Shown one piece after another: positions 43,383 through 51,897 of a DNA stretch of 64,000 bases. This DNA is from Mesorhizobium sp. SOD10 (GTDB lineage Bacteria > Pseudomonadota > Alphaproteobacteria > Rhizobiales > Rhizobiaceae): the NCBI GenBank assembly GCA_000824805.1, contig CCNA01000034.1, positions 186,001 through 250,000 on the forward strand, written 5' to 3'. Position 1 is the stretch's first letter. Each line of letters starts with the position of its first letter. A program made the translations under genes and the position numbers. The notes under the pieces were generated by a model. It was not told the origin of the DNA. It worked only from the letters and a program-made list of their open reading frames with translations, and searched no databases.

Positions 43383-44255
43383 TCACCCGGGCCTATCCCC
43401 GCTCGCCATTCGATCGAGCCACCGCGCCGCTCGTCTTGTCTCTGCTGGCCGGGTGACATGCGTCCATGCGCCATCATAGACCGGCTTGCGCCGCTCGATC
43501 CAGGCACTCAGGCCTTCGCGCAGATCTGCCGTGGGGGCCATGCGCGCGAACTGCTCGGCCTCGACGAGCAAGCCCTCGGCAATGCTGTGATCAATGCCGC
43601 GGGCGACCGAGGTGAGGATAGCGGCGACGGCAGCCGGCGAATGGCCAATGATGCGTCGAGCGAGATCTTCCGCCTGCGGCATCAATTCGGCATGTGGCAC
43701 GACCTTGTTGACAACCCCAAGCTCGGCGGCGCGGTGCGGCGAAAACGCCTCGCCCGTCAAAAGCAGTTCAAGCGCCTGCTTGCGCCCGGCAAGCCTCGGC
43801 AGGCGCTGCGTGCCGCCGAAGGTAGGCGGCATGGCGAGGTTAATTTCCGGTTTGGCGAACAGCGCGCGATCGCTGGCGATCGCCAGCGGCACCGCTTCGG
43901 TGATCTCACAACCGCCGCCGAAAGCCAGCCCGTTGACGGCGGCGATGACCGGCTTGCGAAAGGCTTCCAGCCGCGCCGTCAGACGCTGGCCGCGCCTCAC
44001 GAAATCGCGTAGCGCGACATCGGTGCCTTCGGCCACGCTCAACGAGAATTCGTGGATATCAGCGCCGGCGGAAAACGCTCGCTCCCCTGCCCCGGTAAGG
44101 ATGACGGCGCGCACGCCGTCGTCCGTCTCGATCCGGTCGAGAAGCGACAGCAGCCGGTCAATCAGCGCGTAATTCAGCGCATTCAGCTTGTCGGGGCGGT
44201 TGAGGGTGAGAATCGCGACGCGGTCGCGCGTCTCGCTCAGCACAAGTTCGGTCAT
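43383..44255 (-). CDS. Enoyl-CoA hydratase/isomerase family protein
   Basis: A 290-residue crotonase-fold protein (family about 260) with a longer C-terminus. The oxyanion-hole motifs are GERAFSAGADIHEF and NGLAFGGGCEITEAV. The first catalytic Glu position is retained (CEITEA), and the second region, PEINLAMPPTFGGTQRLPRL, is typical. It may hydrate enoyl-CoA in beta-oxidation, but members also include isomerases. The start at MTELVLSETRD (44255) follows a GGAAAGGAA SD. It is divergent from a TetR gene, with a palindromic site between. Confidence 0.87.
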   Translation of the reverse strand: MTELVLSETRDRVAILTLNRPDKLNALNYALIDRLLSLLDRIETDDGVRAVILTGAGERAFSAGADIHEFSLSVAEGTDVALRDFVRRGQRLTARLEAFRKPVIAAVNGLAFGGGCEITEAVPLAIASDRALFAKPEINLAMPPTFGGTQRLPRLAGRKQALELLLTGEAFSPHRAAELGVVNKVVPHAELMPQAEDLARRIIGHSPAAVAAILTSVARGIDHSIAEGLLVEAEQFARMAPTADLREGLSAWIERRKPVYDGAWTHVTRPAETRRAARWLDRMASGDRPG

Positions 44256-44309
44256 GACTTTTCCTTTCCGGCAGTTCGGCCGGATAAGGAGCAGACTTGT
44301 GATTGCTTG

Positions 44310-44329
44310 TATATTCACTAGTCGGTATA
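44310..44329. promoter_or_regulatory. Quasi-palindromic TetR operator candidate
   Basis: TATATTCACTAGTCGGTATA: TATA arms around TTC-ACTAGT-CGG, an imperfect 20-bp palindrome centred on ACTAGT. It lies between the enoyl-CoA hydratase (start 44255) and the TetR gene (44338). It would cover the regulator's own promoter. Confidence 0.55.
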
Positions 44330-44337
44330 CTTATATG

Positions 44338-44928
44338 ATGAACGAGAAAGCCAACCCGACCCGAAAACGCCTCGTCGACGCGGCGACCAAGCTCTTTTAC
44401 GCCGAAGGCATCGGCCGCGTCAGCGTTGATGCCGTGGCCGAGAAAGCCGGGCTCACCAAGCGCACGCTCTACTACCATTTCAAGAGCAAGGACGATCTGA
44501 TCGCTGCCTATCTCGACGGGCGCGACCAGCCCAATCTCGAGCAGATGGCCGGCTGGTTCGACGCGGCGGAGGGCGGCGCGGACAAGAAGGTCGAGGCAAT
44601 CTTCACCAACCTGGCGAGGGTGGCGCGCCACCCAAAATGGAAGGGCTGCGGTTTCCTGCGCACGGCGGCCGAGCTGGCGGCGATGCCCGGGCATCCGGCG
44701 GTGAAGGCCGGAGCGCGCCACAAGACCAATTTCGAAAAATGGCTGGCCGGCGCACTTTCAGACCACAATGTCGGCCAGGCCAAGATGTTGGCGCGCGAGA
44801 TCGTGCTTCTGATGGACGGTGCTTTTTCCAGCATGCTGATCCACCACAATCCCGACTACGTTAACGCCGCCGGTCATGCCGCCGCGACCCTGATACGGGC
44901 GAGGATGGCCGGTAAGGACGCCGCCTAG
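44338..44928 (+). CDS. TetR family transcriptional regulator
   Basis: A 196-residue TetR protein with the HTH TKLFYAEGIGRVSVDAVAEK and LTKRTLYYHFKSKDDLIAAY. The ligand domain has the KGCGFLRTAAELA motif seen in several TetR proteins that sense organic acids or quinones. Two ATGs (44335 and 44338) are next to each other. It is divergent from the enoyl-CoA hydratase, with a quasi-palindrome in between; it probably represses that gene and itself. Confidence 0.86.
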   Translation: MNEKANPTRKRLVDAATKLFYAEGIGRVSVDAVAEKAGLTKRTLYYHFKSKDDLIAAYLDGRDQPNLEQMAGWFDAAEGGADKKVEAIFTNLARVARHPKWKGCGFLRTAAELAAMPGHPAVKAGARHKTNFEKWLAGALSDHNVGQAKMLAREIVLLMDGAFSSMLIHHNPDYVNAAGHAAATLIRARMAGKDAA

Positions 44929-44975
44929 CCGGCGGGGCCGTCCCGATTGATGCGGTCCGGCAGGGAAGAGCACCC

Positions 44976-46199
44976 TCAGGACCATGCCAACCAAGCCGTG
45001 CCGGCGAGAAGCGTCACCAGCGTCAGCGGCAGGCCGACCTTGAAGAAGGCGGAAAAGGAAAGCTCCTTGCCGGCCGCCTTTGCCTGTTCCGCGACGATCA
45101 GATTGGCGACCGAGCCGAGCAGCGTGAAATTGCCGGCAAGCGTCGAGCTCATCGCCACCACCAGCCAGGCGCGCTCCGGATTTTCCAACCCGGGGATGAA
45201 GGGCCGGAGCGCCAGCACCGCCGGTACATTGCTCATGATGTTGGAAAGCACCGCGGTGAAGCCGGAGAGCCGCCAGACATCGTTGAGCCCGACGTCCTTC
45301 GCCCAGGCGATCATATCGGAGGTGAGCAGCGTGCGCTCAGCGCCCGCAACCACCACGAACAGGCCGGCGAACATGAAGAGCAGCGGCCCATCGATCTCGC
45401 GGTAGATGCGCCGTGGCTTGATCGCCCGGGTGACCAGCAGGAAGGCGCCGGCAATCAGCGCCGCCTTGGCGACGGGAACGCCGGCAAAGAAAGCCAGCGC
45501 CAGCAACACGCAGACGATGGTGGCCTTCAGCACCTGCCCAGGCAGCATGCGGCCGCGATAGACTTCCGGGCTGAGTTCGGCGGGGCGGGAGAATTCGGCG
45601 CGGTAGACGTAACGTACGATAACGATAACGCAGAGCAGGCCGAACAGCGCCACCGGCGCGAGCGCCAGCGTGAAGGCCGGATAGGAAATGCCCGACAGCG
45701 CGCCTATCACCATGTTCTGCGGATTGCCGGTGATGGTGGCGACGCTGCCGCAGTTCGAGGCCGTGCAGGTGGCGATGAGGTAAGGCACCGGGTTGCGATT
45801 GATCACCCGTGTGACGTGGACGACGATCGGCGCCATCACCAGGCAGATCGCGTCGTTGACCAGAAAGGCAGAGAGCACGCCGGTCAACAGCGTCACCATC
45901 ACCAAAAGCATGAAAGGCGCATGGGCATGCTCGATGGCAAAGCCGCCAAGCGCGCGAAACGCGCCCGACACCTTCAGATGGGCGACCACGATCATCATGC
46001 CGAGCAGCAGAGTGATGGTGTCGAAATTGATGGCTTTGTAGGCGTCCTCGATACCGATCGCACCGATGGCGATCATGGCGGCGCCCCCCAGCAGCGCGAT
46101 GCCGGCGCGGTCGAGGCGAAGACCCGGGATGCGGCCGACAGCGACGCCGGCATAAGTGGCTACGAGGATGAAAAGCGCACCCGCGCCGGTCCATGTCAT
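44976..46199 (-). CDS. ArsB/NhaD/SLC13-like anion or ion permease
   Basis: A 407-residue polytopic membrane protein with about 11 hydrophobic segments and the ion transporter superfamily hairpins. These are FLVNDAICLVMAPIVVHVTR, the ATITGNPQNMVIGALSG loop and the C-terminal AMSSTLAGNFTLLGSVANLI loop. They match arsenite, citrate/sulfate or Na+/H+ transporters of the ArsB/NhaD group; the substrate cannot be fixed. No ars genes are next to it. The start MTWTGAGAL at 46199 was preferred over the open frame from 46265. Confidence 0.82.
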   Translation of the reverse strand: MTWTGAGALFILVATYAGVAVGRIPGLRLDRAGIALLGGAAMIAIGAIGIEDAYKAINFDTITLLLGMMIVVAHLKVSGAFRALGGFAIEHAHAPFMLLVMVTLLTGVLSAFLVNDAICLVMAPIVVHVTRVINRNPVPYLIATCTASNCGSVATITGNPQNMVIGALSGISYPAFTLALAPVALFGLLCVIVIVRYVYRAEFSRPAELSPEVYRGRMLPGQVLKATIVCVLLALAFFAGVPVAKAALIAGAFLLVTRAIKPRRIYREIDGPLLFMFAGLFVVVAGAERTLLTSDMIAWAKDVGLNDVWRLSGFTAVLSNIMSNVPAVLALRPFIPGLENPERAWLVVAMSSTLAGNFTLLGSVANLIVAEQAKAAGKELSFSAFFKVGLPLTLVTLLAGTAWLAWS

Positions 46200-46408
46200 T
46201 GCAAGAAGGTCCCCGTTGCCTGCCCTGCCCGGCAGAATCTGCCGTCGCATGGAGCGGCCCCACATTTAGCAAGGGCAGCGCAAAGGGAAAGCGCACAAGC
46301 GCATGAAACGCGATAACGCTTTCGTGGGCTTCACATTCATAAACACTAATGTAAAGAACGGTGAATTAACCTATGTGACCGATAATCCAGGCGTTGGGGG
46401 ACTGACGG

Positions 46409-46621
46409 ATGAACACGGTCGTTGAAGCGGAACATCGCGTCGAGTCGCGGGAAGGATCGACGCGTCCACAGGAATGCTCCCGCTGCCACGGGGCGAAGAA
46501 GGTTTTCGTTTGCGAGCGCTGGCTGAGCTCGAACGGCCATTGCTGCCCGGAGGGCACGCACCGGCTGAGCTGCCCGGGGCATAGCATCGTCTGCCTCGAA
46601 TGCAGTGGGCGCGAGCGTTAG
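46409..46621 (+). CDS. Small Cys-rich protein
   Basis: A 70-residue acidic-to-neutral peptide with eight Cys in CxxC-like spacing (CSRC, VCERW, GHCCPEG, SCPGH, VCLECSG), a likely zinc-ribbon. ATG 46409 follows GGGGACTGACGG, a passable SD. I recognise no family. The coding potential is supported by motif density and the SD, not by homology. Confidence 0.45.
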   Translation: MNTVVEAEHRVESREGSTRPQECSRCHGAKKVFVCERWLSSNGHCCPEGTHRLSCPGHSIVCLECSGRER

Positions 46622-46813
46622 CGAGACCCGTGCAGTGCCGGCGGGCTGCCAAGCGCCGCAGCCGTCGCGCCCGGGGCGCTGTTACGGCGCAGGGCGCTCC
46701 GAGCGCCAAAACGCGTGCTCAACCGCTATGTGCACTTCATCGCCAAAACCGTCCACGCTGGAACAACTGGCAGCGAAACTGAGCATGCGTTGGCTTAATT
46801 GCCGGGGCGGCCA

Positions 46814-46978
46814 TCAGATCCGTCCGAGCACAACCAGAATGATGACAATAACAAGAACCAGCCCCAAACCACCGCCGCCATAGTAGCCAGTGCCGTAGAA
46901 CGGCCCACCGCCTATGCCGCTAAAGCCGCCAAGCAGAGCAAGGATAAGAATGATAATAAGAATTGTGCCGAGACCCAT
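46814..46978 (-). CDS. DUF3309 family small membrane protein
   Basis: A 54-residue protein too short for standard ORF lists: two hydrophobic helices (TILIIILILALL and LGLVLVIVIILVVLG) flank a glycine-rich turn (GGFSGIGGG with GTGYYGGGG). This is the DUF3309 layout, common as a tiny inner-membrane stress protein in alphaproteobacteria. The ATG at 46978 is preceded by a GAAGAGGAAAAGG SD. Confidence 0.78.
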   Translation of the reverse strand: MGLGTILIIILILALLGGFSGIGGGPFYGTGYYGGGGLGLVLVIVIILVVLGRI

Positions 46979-47071
46979 GACCTTTTCCTCTTCTGAAGCG
47001 CTACCCCGGCGCCGTTATGACCAAGTCAACTCGCAAGCGGCGCGCATGTTCCGCTCACTTCCAGGCCGATT

Positions 47072-47209
47072 CTACTGGGGACTGGCCGAGTAAGACGACA
47101 CCATCGGCTGTCCAGGGTTGGCTTCAAGTTTGATGGGGACCAAAAACATAAGCGCGATGGCGATGGCGATCGAGACGATAACAGTAGCGGTGCTGAACAC
47201 GTCCTTCAT
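47072..47209 (-). CDS. Small single-span membrane protein
   Basis: A 45-residue peptide, MKDVFSTATVIVSIAIAIAL at the start, with one transmembrane helix and a short polar tail. AGGATAGAAAC before the ATG at 47209 is a good SD. No family is assigned. It lies between two other tiny membrane protein genes (46814, 47352), in a region that seems to specialise in them. Confidence 0.5.
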   Translation of the reverse strand: MKDVFSTATVIVSIAIAIALMFLVPIKLEANPGQPMVSSYSASPQ

Positions 47210-47351
47210 GTTTCTATCCTTAATATTCAAAGATGCTGAACAACGTGTTCGCCAAGTCTCCTGTTCCACTTTACCTTCGTGGAACCATTCTCCCGCCCGC
47301 AACGTTTGAGGCAGCCCGATCCGGGCAACCTTGGTAAACGGAGGCAGGCAT

Positions 47352-47513
47352 ATGGGCGCTCTTATCGGCATACTGATCACCTTCCTGGTTGTGATCCTGG
47401 TGCTGTATCTCGTGCAACGCCTGCCGCTCGATGCCCGCGCGCGCCAGATCGCGCAGATCATCGTCATCATCATCGGAATCGTTTCGCTGCTCAAATATCT
47501 TGCGGTGTTCTAG
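47352..47513 (+). CDS. Thivi_2564-like small membrane protein
   Basis: A 53-residue protein with two hydrophobic helices (MGALIGILITFLVVILVLYL and IIVIIIGIVSLLKYLAVF) joined by a polar QRLPLDARARQIAQ loop. The layout matches Thivi_2564-type membrane proteins. ACGGAGGCAGGCAT precedes ATG 47352. Function is unknown. Confidence 0.72.
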   Translation: MGALIGILITFLVVILVLYLVQRLPLDARARQIAQIIVIIIGIVSLLKYLAVF

Positions 47514-47948
47514 CTGCGATCCATATTCGACGCCCATGAGAACTCAGTCGATCGCATTTACTGCTGGCAAAATGTCGTTGGCCGGCACAATGGCTGCAGC
47601 GTGAGCGCCGCCCACGGCCTGGCCCGACACGCGCGCGATGATCTGCGCGCAGACGCAGGCGCTGATCAGAGCGATCATGCCGCTGTCTTGACCACGGGTC
47701 CGAACGCCTATGTCGTTCGGCAGTTCGGCAACGGGTGCGACTGGCCTGAAGTACCAGTCTCGACGACGGTTCCGACCAAGGACGGTGGGTGCCGTGTGTG
47801 CGAGGAGCCGATCAACCTCCCCGACTGACCCTTGCTTGTTGGCCGGCGCGGAACCATTACAACGTCTTGCGGGTTTCAGCAGCCGGCAGCGGGATTTGCC
47901 GGGCGTATAAGAAACTTGGCCTGTGCATAGCCGCAGAAAGGAACGCCA
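47514..47948. other. Gap with no well-supported gene
   Basis: About 435 bp before the GFA gene. A minus-strand frame of 44 codons (47544-47678, starting MIALISACVCAQ) could be a small secreted peptide, but no SD precedes it. Longer frames on either strand lack motifs. Confidence 0.5.
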
Positions 47949-48389
47949 ATGCCTGAAATCGTGCGCAGCGGCAGTTGCTTGTGTGGCGGCGTGCAGTTCC
48001 ACGTCACTGGCGAACCGCTCCGGGTAGGCCTCTGTCATTGCAAGGACTGCCGCAAGACAAGCGGATCGGCCTTCCATGCCTACGCCGTATGGCCGCTACG
48101 AGCGTTCGAGACCACCGGCATCACCAGCAGCTACGGCACTCGAAGCTTTTGCCCCAGTTGCGGAAGCCGCGTTCCGTTCGCAGGTGATGACGAGGCTGAG
48201 GTCCCGATCGGCAGCCTGGACGTTGCGCCAACCGAAGGCTTGGTGCCGAGCTACGAACTCTGGATCGGACGCCGCGAGCTCTGGTTGCATCCTCTGCCCG
48301 CGGCGCGTCAGTTCGAGCATGACCGGATCGCCGATGATTCGGCTGAGGGCGATGAACCCGGTGCGGAGCCACAACAAAGGTCAGCCTAG
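47949..48389 (+). CDS. GFA/CENP-V family zinc protein
   Basis: A 146-residue protein with the GFA zinc ligands intact: GSCLCGGVQF, LCHCKDCRKTSGS and FCPSCGSRV. Members bind zinc and are often linked to glutathione or formaldehyde adducts, though most have no proven activity. SD GAAAGGAA is close to ATG 47949. It is the intact relative of the broken GFA gene at 10372. The C-terminal 20 residues are acidic and polar. Confidence 0.86.
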   Translation: MPEIVRSGSCLCGGVQFHVTGEPLRVGLCHCKDCRKTSGSAFHAYAVWPLRAFETTGITSSYGTRSFCPSCGSRVPFAGDDEAEVPIGSLDVAPTEGLVPSYELWIGRRELWLHPLPAARQFEHDRIADDSAEGDEPGAEPQQRSA

Positions 48390-48912
48390 GTCGGCCTCTT
48401 GGCCGACTTAGTCGGAGCGACCACCACCTTCAGTCTGACGGCCGCCATCGGATAATCCGGAAAAGCGCTCGATAGCGCGGACTTTCCTCGAAGTTTTGCT
48501 TTTTAACCGGCAGGCGGTTTGCCGCCCAGTCAGCTGCCGCTAGCATTTTGAAACGTGGTGAAATATGAGTCGTGGCCGGCATGGTTTCAGGCAACGGATT
48601 TTTACCGACTTCACAAAATATAAGAATTTTCAACCATGTTTCCCGACGCAATACAACCTTGAGGTTGTCCCTGTCATATGCAGCGCTTATCTTTTGAAGT
48701 ACAAGCTGCAGTTGCAGTACCAACATGAAACTCTTTCGTCTCAAGAAACTTTTTTAATCACTTCCCGTTCCGGTTATAGCGAACATGACGTTTAACATTG
48801 CCAAATCTGGCAAGCGCAATGACTTTAGGCCCTGTACAAAAGGCCATCTTTGTTTCTTCTCGTTTTTGCTACATAGTGCTGCCGAATCTTGAAACCGGAC
48901 GGGGCGGTTTTC
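48390..48912. other. AT-rich gene-poor region
   Basis: About 520 bp, noticeably richer in A and T than the surroundings. It holds overlapping frames on both strands (48430-48744 minus, 48565-48795 plus) without motifs or convincing SDs. It could be a remnant of inserted DNA. I see no gene I can support. Confidence 0.5.
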
Positions 48913-49458
48913 ATGACGTTGGCGCCTGAACACAGCCGCAACAGGCATGGACGGTATCCACCGATCGACGGGTTCTGGACCTGGGATATCAAGCGTGACC
49001 TTGTCTATGGCGACGCCAATCTTTCAGACTATTTCGGTTTGACGCTCGACGAATTCTCGCACGGCGCGTCGCTGGAGCGATGCATGCAAAGCATCGACCA
49101 GGACGACCGCTCAAGGGTTCGGCTGGCTATCCGCGAGGCCGTGGAGCGCAAGTCCAGCTTCAGGCAGATCTATAGGGTCCGTTCCGAGAAGATGGGGTTG
49201 CGCAAGATCTTGGCCGTCGGCCAATGTTTCGTCGACGGGCTGGGCGAGGCGGCTCTCTACCCTGGCTGGTTCGTTGATCTGACGTACGACGCCGCGTGCG
49301 AGGAGCAGGCGCTGCGCGAGATCCACAACCATGTCGGGCAGGCCAAGGACATAGTGCGATCGATCGGGCACCACCTAATATCCTATCTTCTGGACAATAT
49401 CGAAGAAGAGGTCGAGCAGCGCCTTGATAGAAAACTGAGGAGGCGAAGATCGTCCTGA
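48913..49458 (+). CDS. PAS domain protein
   Basis: A 181-residue single PAS-domain protein. It opens with the PAS pattern YPPIDGFWTWDIKRDLVYGD, continues YFGLTLDEFSHG, IDQDDRSRVRLAIREAV and FRQIYRVRSEKMGLRKILAV. The C-terminal part is helical and may be a dimerising tail; no kinase or output domain follows. It may sense a small molecule or redox state. ATG 48913 is used; TTG 48889 would add eight residues. Confidence 0.78.
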   Translation: MTLAPEHSRNRHGRYPPIDGFWTWDIKRDLVYGDANLSDYFGLTLDEFSHGASLERCMQSIDQDDRSRVRLAIREAVERKSSFRQIYRVRSEKMGLRKILAVGQCFVDGLGEAALYPGWFVDLTYDAACEEQALREIHNHVGQAKDIVRSIGHHLISYLLDNIEEEVEQRLDRKLRRRRSS

Positions 49459-49469
49459 GGCCGCTTTCG

Positions 49470-49766
49470 CTAGCTTCGCTTGCCGCGCCTGCCGATTTCG
49501 GCCGTGACCATGCGCGCGAAATGCGACTGGGGGGATCGGCGTTCGATGAGTTTGGCTCGCTCCAGCGCCTCATCGCCGTAAAATTCGATCAGCACGCCGG
49601 CGGCCTTGGCGGCATCGGCTCTCAACCGACCGAAATCGGCCTGCCCGCTCTCGGCCGAGGGCACGCTCCTGGCAATCACGTCAAGCATGACTTGCAACTT
49701 GTCGGGAGTGCTGCCCTCGTCTTCGTGCATGGTCGCTATCCGGTCGGGCGCGTAAAATATCGACAT
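49470..49766 (-). CDS. Hypothetical protein
   Basis: A 98-residue, mostly helical, polar protein (LQVMLDVIARSVPSAES, AAGVLIEFYGDEALERAKLI). No family is recognised. The start is unclear: 49766 or MHEDEGSTPDK at 49730. It is convergent with the PAS gene, 11 bases from its stop. Confidence 0.55.
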   Translation of the reverse strand: MSIFYAPDRIATMHEDEGSTPDKLQVMLDVIARSVPSAESGQADFGRLRADAAKAAGVLIEFYGDEALERAKLIERRSPQSHFARMVTAEIGRRGKRS

Positions 49767-49899
49767 TTCCGCTCGATGTCCAACGCGTTCGCTGATCGGG
49801 CATCAGTGCAACCGAGTACAGCTTCGCCGCGAGCGGGGCCACAATCTTCATACAAGCATAGTGAGCCAAACTTACCGCGCATACGTTTGAGGGGCGCCC

Positions 49900-50094
49900 A
49901 TGGACCAGCCTAGCAAAATGGAAAACCTGCAGTTTGCGCAGGGGATCTTGCGAGAACTTCGCCAGAAGGCCGAAGCCGATGGCGAAAAGCTTCTGACCTA
50001 CCTTATCGACATGGCTTATCTCGAAGCAAGCGACCGCATCCGCGCCCATTGGATCGGCAGCCACGAACACGAAGGCCGTCGCGTCAGGGGCTGA
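49900..50094 (+). CDS. Small conserved-looking hypothetical protein
   Basis: A 64-residue helical protein (NLQFAQGILRELRQKAEADG, LLTYLIDMAYLEASDRIRAH). No family name is known to me. GAGGGG a few bases before ATG 49900 is a usable SD. Even composition and amphipathic helices support coding. Confidence 0.6.
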   Translation: MDQPSKMENLQFAQGILRELRQKAEADGEKLLTYLIDMAYLEASDRIRAHWIGSHEHEGRRVRG

Positions 50095-50126
50095 GCCTGC
50101 CCGCCCCGGGCGGCAGGCCGGAACGC

Positions 50127-50159
50127 AAAAAGCCCGCCATGCCTTCCGGCACGGCGGGC
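50127..50159 (-). terminator. Rho-independent terminator of msrA
   Basis: On the minus strand GCCCGCCGTGCC, GGAA, GGCATGGCGGGC then TTTTT: a 12-bp stem with one mismatch plus a U-tract, 37 bases after the msrA stop. Confidence 0.85.
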
Positions 50160-50196
50160 GGATCAAAGCGCGTAAGGCTATATCAAGCAGCCATGA

Positions 50197-50718
50197 TCAT
50201 GACGCGGCCGCCTGCTGGCGGACCGGAAGCTTCCAGCCCGGCCGCGCGAAATGGCAGGTATAGCCGTTGGGGTAACGCTCAAGATAGTCCTGATGCTCGG
50301 GCTCCGCTTCCCAGAAGGGCCCGACCGGGGCGAGCTCGGTGACGACCTTGCCGGGCCACAGGCCGGATGCGTCGACGTCGGCTATCGTGTCCTCGGCGAT
50401 CCGTTTCTGCTCGTCGCTGGTATAGAAAATCGCCGAACGATAGCTTGTGCCGATATCGTTGCCTTGGCGGTTCTTCGTCGTCGGATCGTGGATCTGAAAG
50501 AAGAATTCGAGAAGCGTGCGGAAATTGGTCCTGGCCGGGTCGAAGATGATCTCGATCGCCTCGGCGTGGGTGCCGTGGTTGCGGTAGGTAGCGTTGGGAA
50601 CATCGCCGCCGCTATAGCCCACTCGCGTCGAGATCACGCCGGGCAAGCGCCGGATCAGATCCTGCATGCCCCAGAAGCAGCCGCCGGCAAGGACCGCACG
50701 CTCGGTGGAAGAAGCCAT
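50197..50718 (-). CDS. msrA: Peptide-methionine (S)-S-oxide reductase
   Basis: A 173-residue MsrA that repairs methionine sulfoxide using thioredoxin. The active-site signature GCFWGMQDLIRRLPGV is complete, and later motifs (YSGGDVPNATYRNHGTHAEA, the Asp in IGTSYRSAIFY) are typical. The start MASSTERAVLAGGCFWG at 50718 has an AGGAGGTGTG SD. It sits just left of the prophage; its promoter lies between it and the phage genes. A terminator at 50127 follows. Confidence 0.95.
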   Translation of the reverse strand: MASSTERAVLAGGCFWGMQDLIRRLPGVISTRVGYSGGDVPNATYRNHGTHAEAIEIIFDPARTNFRTLLEFFFQIHDPTTKNRQGNDIGTSYRSAIFYTSDEQKRIAEDTIADVDASGLWPGKVVTELAPVGPFWEAEPEHQDYLERYPNGYTCHFARPGWKLPVRQQAAAS

Positions 50719-50843
50719 GTCACACCTCCTTTGGATTGCTCCATAGATAGGCGTTGCGCCTGGATTCTTCCAGCGGCTCCAACAGGCGAACGCTGAGACC
50801 GGGACCGACGTATGTCGTGTCTGACTCAACGCCTCCGCTGCGC

Positions 50844-51167
50844 CTAGACATCCGGTGTTTGTGTGAATCTTCGCACCGCCACCTCGAAAACGATGTCCGA
50901 GATCCACATTGCCGAGACGCCGATGAGGAAGGCTGCGGCGAGCGTGGTGGTATCGTCGGCGGCGTCCGGTATCGGCAGGCCGCTTGCACGAACCCAGGCG
51001 ACGACAGGCAACGTCAGATAGGCGGCGGCCAAAGCGCCGCAGATGGGCGAGGCAATCATCTCGCGCAGCTTGTAGCGATGGCGCGACAGCGCCCTCAGCA
51101 CGCCACCGGCGAGCCCCGCCGCTACGACTTGGCCCTTAATGCCGAGAAGATCGAAGATGTCATGCAT
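50844..51167 (-). CDS. Phage-associated membrane protein of unknown function
   Basis: A 107-residue protein with three probable transmembrane helices (about 12-28, 42-60, 72-95). It is the last gene of the lysis cassette; its ATG overlaps the stop of the Rz1-like gene (TGATG). It may be a second holin or an anti-holin. No domain assignment. Confidence 0.65.
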   Translation of the reverse strand: MHDIFDLLGIKGQVVAAGLAGGVLRALSRHRYKLREMIASPICGALAAAYLTLPVVAWVRASGLPIPDAADDTTTLAAAFLIGVSAMWISDIVFEVAVRRFTQTPDV

Positions 51168-51361
51168 CACGGCCTCCAGCCGCAGAGTTTTTCGCCCTTG
51201 CGATTGTGCGCAAGCAGCGCCCTAGCCTCCTGATGCGATAGCGCGTCGACCACCCTATCGGAGAGGCGCATCGGCGAGGCGACGGCGCAGAAGCCGCCCC
51301 TGGCCGTCGTGCAGCCGGCAAGCGTGGCGGCTATGGCAGCGACAATCAGTCCCTTGCCCAT
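51167..51361 (-). CDS. Rz1-like outer-membrane spanin lipoprotein
   Basis: A 64-residue prolipoprotein. The signal peptide MGKGLIVAAIAATLAGCTT has a lipobox (LAGC). The mature part is short and polar. Its 5' end overlaps the Rz-like gene in a different frame, as Rz/Rz1 pairs do. It should be lipid-anchored in the outer membrane and bind Rz across the periplasm to fuse membranes at lysis. Confidence 0.72.
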   Translation of the reverse strand: MGKGLIVAAIAATLAGCTTARGGFCAVASPMRLSDRVVDALSHQEARALLAHNRKGEKLCGWRP

Positions 51362-51585
51362 GACTTCAGCTCCTTCCTGACCGCGCCGGCCGGCAAGGCG
51401 CCGATGTCGTTGTCGACCTGGTCGGCGATATTGCGGGCCGCGGCCTCCGCGTCGGCCTGCTTGCTGCGCTCGGCCCGCACGCCGGCGAGGCGCTGGCGGA
51501 AACCCCAGCCGAGCGCGCCGACGACACCGGCGCCGATCGCCAGGATTGTCGGATTGGTGAGAAGCCATGCCAGCAACGCGCTCAT
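51346..51585 (-). CDS. Rz-like inner-membrane spanin
   Basis: A 79-residue protein with one N-terminal transmembrane helix (LLTNPTILAIGAGVVGALGW) and a periplasmic charged coiled-coil-like tail (AERSKQADAEAAARNIADQV). With the overlapping lipoprotein gene it forms an Rz/Rz1 pair. It is shorter than lambda Rz. It overlaps the preceding small membrane protein gene at ATGA. Confidence 0.68.
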   Translation of the reverse strand: MSALLAWLLTNPTILAIGAGVVGALGWGFRQRLAGVRAERSKQADAEAAARNIADQVDNDIGALPAGAVRKELKSWARD

Positions 51586-51692
51586 AGCAGCGCTCCGATG
51601 AGAAGACCGGCGATGAGGCAGGCGGCGCCCACGATCACATACGGCCTGGCGGTTTCAATGCAGGCGGCGAGCAGACTTTGCAGGTTTTCCAT
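51582..51692 (-). CDS. Tiny phage membrane protein
   Basis: A 36-residue protein, MENLQSLLAACIETARPYVI then VGAACLIAGLLIGALL, essentially one transmembrane helix. It is too short for standard ORF lists. It begins one base after the holin-like gene's stop and overlaps the Rz-like gene by four bases. It may be a pinholin-like or accessory lysis protein. Confidence 0.6.
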   Translation of the reverse strand: MENLQSLLAACIETARPYVIVGAACLIAGLLIGALL

Positions 51693-51693
51693 C

Positions 51694-51897
51694 TCAGCGC
51701 TCCCAGCCCAACCGGCGCGCGAGCAGATGCCACCACTCGGTCGTGGCGGCGATGGCGAGACCGAGGCCGGTCTCCAGCGCCATCTGGATGTCGGGATCGG
51801 CGGAGAACGCCGAGGCGTCGTCGGCGCCCAGGAGACCGCGTGCGACAAGCACACCCGCGCAATAGCGCAGGGCGATGCGGATGATGACGGCAATCAT
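51694..51897 (-). CDS. Putative phage holin (Pam3-gp28-like)
   Basis: A 67-residue protein with a hydrophobic first helix (MIAVIIRIALRYCAGVLVAR), an acidic turn and a second hydrophobic stretch. Size, topology and position between endolysin and spanin genes fit a small class II holin. Overlap with the endolysin gene is four bases (ATGA). Confidence 0.65.
   Translation of the reverse strand: MIAVIIRIALRYCAGVLVARGLLGADDASAFSADPDIQMALETGLGLAIAATTEWWHLLARRLGWER

Noticed and set aside
47544..48077. 177-codon minus-strand frame near the GFA gene
   Set aside because: No SD, no motif, and it overlaps the start of the well-supported GFA gene on the other strand.
48565..48795. 76-codon frame in the AT-rich gap
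   Set aside because: No SD and no recognisable features; a minus-strand frame of similar quality overlaps it.
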